Shown here in pieces: positions 61,978 to 64,000 of a stretch of DNA of 64,000 nucleotides. Under the pieces are notes generated by a model that was not told where the DNA came from, ran no database searches, and was given only the letters and a program-made list of their open reading frames with translations. Origin of the DNA: Sipunculus nudus (taxonomy: Eukaryota > Annelida > Sipuncula > Golfingiida > Sipunculidae); NCBI GenBank assembly GCA_026874595.1, contig JAPPUL010000079.1, forward strand, positions 799,001 through 863,000. The letters run 5' to 3'. Position 1 is the stretch's first letter. The number at the start of each line of letters is the position of its first letter. The translations under genes were made by a program, and so were the position numbers.

Positions 61978-62982
61978 CTAAACCAAATGCTCTGCTATTT
62001 GTACCGCGTTTAAGGCTGCTCCCTTTAAAAGCTGATCTCCTGATATGAATAAGGATACTCCCTTCTCAAGCGCTTCTTCTTCCCTTAATCGTCCTACTAG
62101 TACATCGTAACTCTCACTCGATTCAAGCGGCATCGGAAAATGATTCCTTTCTCTATCGTCAACTAGCTTAACTCCTGAAAACTTAATAAAGGAATCCCGT
62201 ATCGCTTCAAGTGATACATTATCTTCTAACTCTAGGCTAACCGATTCGCAATGGGCTCGCAATATCGGGACGCGTATGCATGTTACTCCTAGCTTTAGTT
62301 TCGGATACTTTAATATCTTGCGAGACTCGTTTATCATTTTACGCTCTTCTACATTACATCCTCTCTCATCTATCTTTGTGTCATGCGAAAATAAATTAAA
62401 CGCTATCCTATGTGGGAATATCTTGCTTTTAACCTCATCTGCTCCCCCAAGCAATTCCTTTGTCTGCTTTACTAACTCATCCATTGCTCGGGCTCCCGCT
62501 CCGCTTGCTGATTGGTACGTTGAACATATTATTCGCTTCACCTTAGATAGTTTATGTATAGGATATATCCCCATTAACAATATTATTGTACTGCAGTTCG
62601 GATTTGCTATTATCCCTTTGTGTTTAATTATCTCTTCTTTGTTTATCTCCGGTATTACCAAAGGGACATCCTCAGCCATTCTATATGCTGAACTATTATC
62701 TATCATCACCGCCCCACTCTCAAGTGCATATTTACTATATTCTTTTGACACTTCGCTGCTTGCGCTAAATAAAACTATGTCAACACCATTAAACGAATCC
62801 TTAGAAAGCTCCTTTACTTCTATTACCTCCCCTTTATACTCAAGCTCCTTGCCTAAAGACCTCTTTGAACCCAATAGCTTTAACTCGCTTATCGGAAAAT
62901 CTCGACGTTCAAGAACTTTTATCATCTCATGCCCTACTGCCCCGCTTGCTCCCACTATACATACTCTCTTTTCTTGTCTCAT
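61978..62982 (-). CDS. asd: Aspartate-semialdehyde dehydrogenase
   Basis: 334 residues. Asd reduces aspartyl phosphate in the lysine/threonine/methionine and diaminopimelate route. Signatures: CIVGASGAVGHEMIKVLERR (NADP-binding), DNSSAYRMAEDVPLVIPEIN, the catalytic cysteine in IANPNCSTI, and the TYQSASGAGARAMDEL block. C-terminal VGRLREE and QLLKGAALNAVQIAE also match. Complete. ATG at 62982; first gene of the asd-tyrS-uvrA run. Confidence 0.97.
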   Translation of the reverse strand: MRQEKRVCIVGASGAVGHEMIKVLERRDFPISELKLLGSKRSLGKELEYKGEVIEVKELSKDSFNGVDIVLFSASSEVSKEYSKYALESGAVMIDNSSAYRMAEDVPLVIPEINKEEIIKHKGIIANPNCSTIILLMGIYPIHKLSKVKRIICSTYQSASGAGARAMDELVKQTKELLGGADEVKSKIFPHRIAFNLFSHDTKIDERGCNVEERKMINESRKILKYPKLKLGVTCIRVPILRAHCESVSLELEDNVSLEAIRDSFIKFSGVKLVDDRERNHFPMPLESSESYDVLVGRLREEEALEKGVSLFISGDQLLKGAALNAVQIAEHLV

Positions 62983-63163
62983 AATCTATATTACCCCTTT
63001 ATCCTAAGCCCTATACTCTTTTTGATATACTTCCTCATAGCTAATAATTAATAATGACAATTTTATACATTTTGACAACTTCATATTTTTTTACTCTTGA
63101 CAATTAATTCTACTTATTCAAAAAACGATACTTTATACACAATTTAAAAAGATTAACTTCTTT

Positions 63164-63958
63164 ATGAGGAACGCTATGACAAAACAATTTAAACCTATCT
63201 TAAGCTTAGCATTCGCTTTGCTATTTATTTTTCTAACCACTTCCATTTCCATACAAAAACTTTACTCAATAGAAAAGCCATTTCAAACAAAAGGCTTTGC
63301 TTCTTGGTATGGACCTAAGTTCCATGGGAAAACTACTGCTAATGGCGAGAAGTACGATATGTATGCTTTAACTGCTGCTCATAAAACTTTGCCTTTCGGG
63401 ACTCTCGTTAAAGTTACCAATACTCAAAACAATAAATCTGTTGTCGTTAGAATTAATGATAGGGGACCCTTTATTAAAGATCGCATTATTGACCTTTCTA
63501 AAAATGGGGCTACTTTACTTGGGTTTTTAAATAAAGGGATTGCTCATGTTACTCTTGAACTAGTATCTAAAGAACAATTAAACATAGTAAAGCTGAATTC
63601 CAAAAACATTATTGACCTCTCCGAAAACCATATTAGAGACAATTCTAAAACTAAAAACAAATATAGTTACAAGAACAACAATTTAAAAGCATATGAGGTT
63701 AAAGAGAAAGTTAATAAAACAAAAAAAGATCGTATGAAAATTCAATTTGGGGCCTTCTCTTCTGTGAAATCAGCTGTTGCAAAACAAAAAATAATTAATG
63801 CTCAAGGTATAAAGTCGCTTGTCGTAAGATTTAACAAGAATCAAAAACCTCTTTATCGAGTCCTTTCTAAAGATACTTATATCGACTATAAAAAAGCCTC
63901 TCGTATCAAAAATAAAGTCCTTTCTAAAGGCATTGAGGCTATTATCCTTTTTCTTTAA
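63164..63958 (+). CDS. RlpA-like septal/peptidoglycan protein (DPBB plus SPOR)
   Basis: 264 residues. A signal peptide or anchor covers about 1-36. The double-psi beta-barrel domain follows ([51 protein letters not shown]). The C-terminal 70 residues form a SPOR-type domain ([20 protein letters not shown], then PLYRVLSK) that binds denuded glycan. RlpA proteins are lytic transglycosylases or wall-binding septal proteins. The usual lipoprotein cysteine is absent, so this one is either secreted or anchored by its N-terminal helix. ATG 63164 or the second Met at 63176 could start it. Confidence 0.9.
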   Translation: MRNAMTKQFKPILSLAFALLFIFLTTSISIQKLYSIEKPFQTKGFASWYGPKFHGKTTANGEKYDMYALTAAHKTLPFGTLVKVTNTQNNKSVVVRINDRGPFIKDRIIDLSKNGATLLGFLNKGIAHVTLELVSKEQLNIVKLNSKNIIDLSENHIRDNSKTKNKYSYKNNNLKAYEVKEKVNKTKKDRMKIQFGAFSSVKSAVAKQKIINAQGIKSLVVRFNKNQKPLYRVLSKDTYIDYKKASRIKNKVLSKGIEAIILFL

Positions 63959-64000
63959 TTCCCTCTGAAAGCTTCTTTTGAAACACTCTCTTAAGCAAGG
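63942..64000 (-). CDS. Possible C-terminus of a minus-strand gene running off the window
   Basis: From the right edge a minus-strand frame reads [18 protein letters not shown] and stops (TAA, 63944-63942), overlapping the end of the rlpA-like gene by 17 bases. The peptide looks like a charged amphipathic C-terminus and the sense strand is purine-rich like neighbouring minus genes. Only 18 codons are visible, so it may be chance. Confidence 0.3.
   Translation of the reverse strand, partial: LLKRVFQKKLSEGIKEKG

Noticed and set aside
62276-63007. 243-codon plus-strand ORF over asd
   Set aside because: Asd on the other strand is unmistakable; this frame is a low-complexity shadow.

Overview
The window looks like a low-GC spirochaete chromosome (roughly one third G+C by eye). 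The strongest taxonomic marker is a flagellar filament outer-layer protein FlaA (minus strand, 52876-54009), a family characteristic of Spirochaetota. A methyl-accepting chemotaxis protein, a Maf/DUF115 flagellin-glycosylation-type protein and a bactofilin fit the same picture. Nothing in the sequence fixes the genus. There is no prophage, insertion sequence, CRISPR array or rRNA operon. Almost everything is core metabolism and information processing, packed in short strand-alternating blocks.

Layout. 1-3653 (mostly minus): truncated GltD-like flavin oxidoreductase, ribosomal protein L33 preceded by a repeat-built leader ORF, and an ECF sigma factor with a membrane anti-sigma-like protein. 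4083-18102 (plus): aroC, a 26-residue hydrophobic microprotein, a short principal-type sigma factor, the purine genes purC-purS-purQ-purL-purF, an unusual NAD kinase homologue, tRNA-Pro(GGG), surE, a TPR protein, yicC, miaA and a bifunctional nuclease. 18121-35565: two unknown envelope proteins, an NtrB/NtrC-type two-component pair, family-4 uracil-DNA glycosylase, a DksA/TraR protein, xseB, a Maf-type protein, dnaG-rpoD, a YD-like/beta-propeller surface protein, a rhomboid protease and argS. 35717-47349: chemotaxis receptor, groES, bactofilin, proA-nadD-recG, a methyltransferase, a CbiA-family amidase, a GT-C-like membrane protein and a HEAT-repeat protein. 47359-64000 (mostly minus): an atypical sigma factor with a roughly 100-residue insertion plus its coupled partner, a zinc-ribbon protein, agmatinase, oppD-oppF, flaA, a CDP-alcohol phosphatidyltransferase, panD, speE-pdaD-speH, a frameshifted uvrA, tyrS, asd and rlpA.

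How the genes work together. Five genes cover several steps of purine synthesis; PurS, PurQ and small PurL form one FGAM synthase complex. A complete arginine-to-spermidine route is present: pyruvoyl arginine decarboxylase, agmatinase, S-adenosylmethionine decarboxylase and spermidine synthase. Four sigma-like proteins occur in 64 kb. The ECF factor and the insertion-bearing factor are each followed by a candidate regulator.

Most unusual points. (1) The sigma-like protein at 48012-48887 has its region-4 helices split by a long charged, probably coiled-coil insertion, and is translationally coupled to an unknown protein. (2) uvrA is split in two frames at a run of six C. (3) Short tandem duplications are everywhere, both between genes and in frame within genes, and several copy a ribosome-binding-site/start-codon unit. 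(4) A short inverted-repeat motif recurs upstream of dnaG and of the HEAT-repeat gene. (5) Purine/pyrimidine bias appears to follow multi-gene neighbourhoods rather than individual genes.
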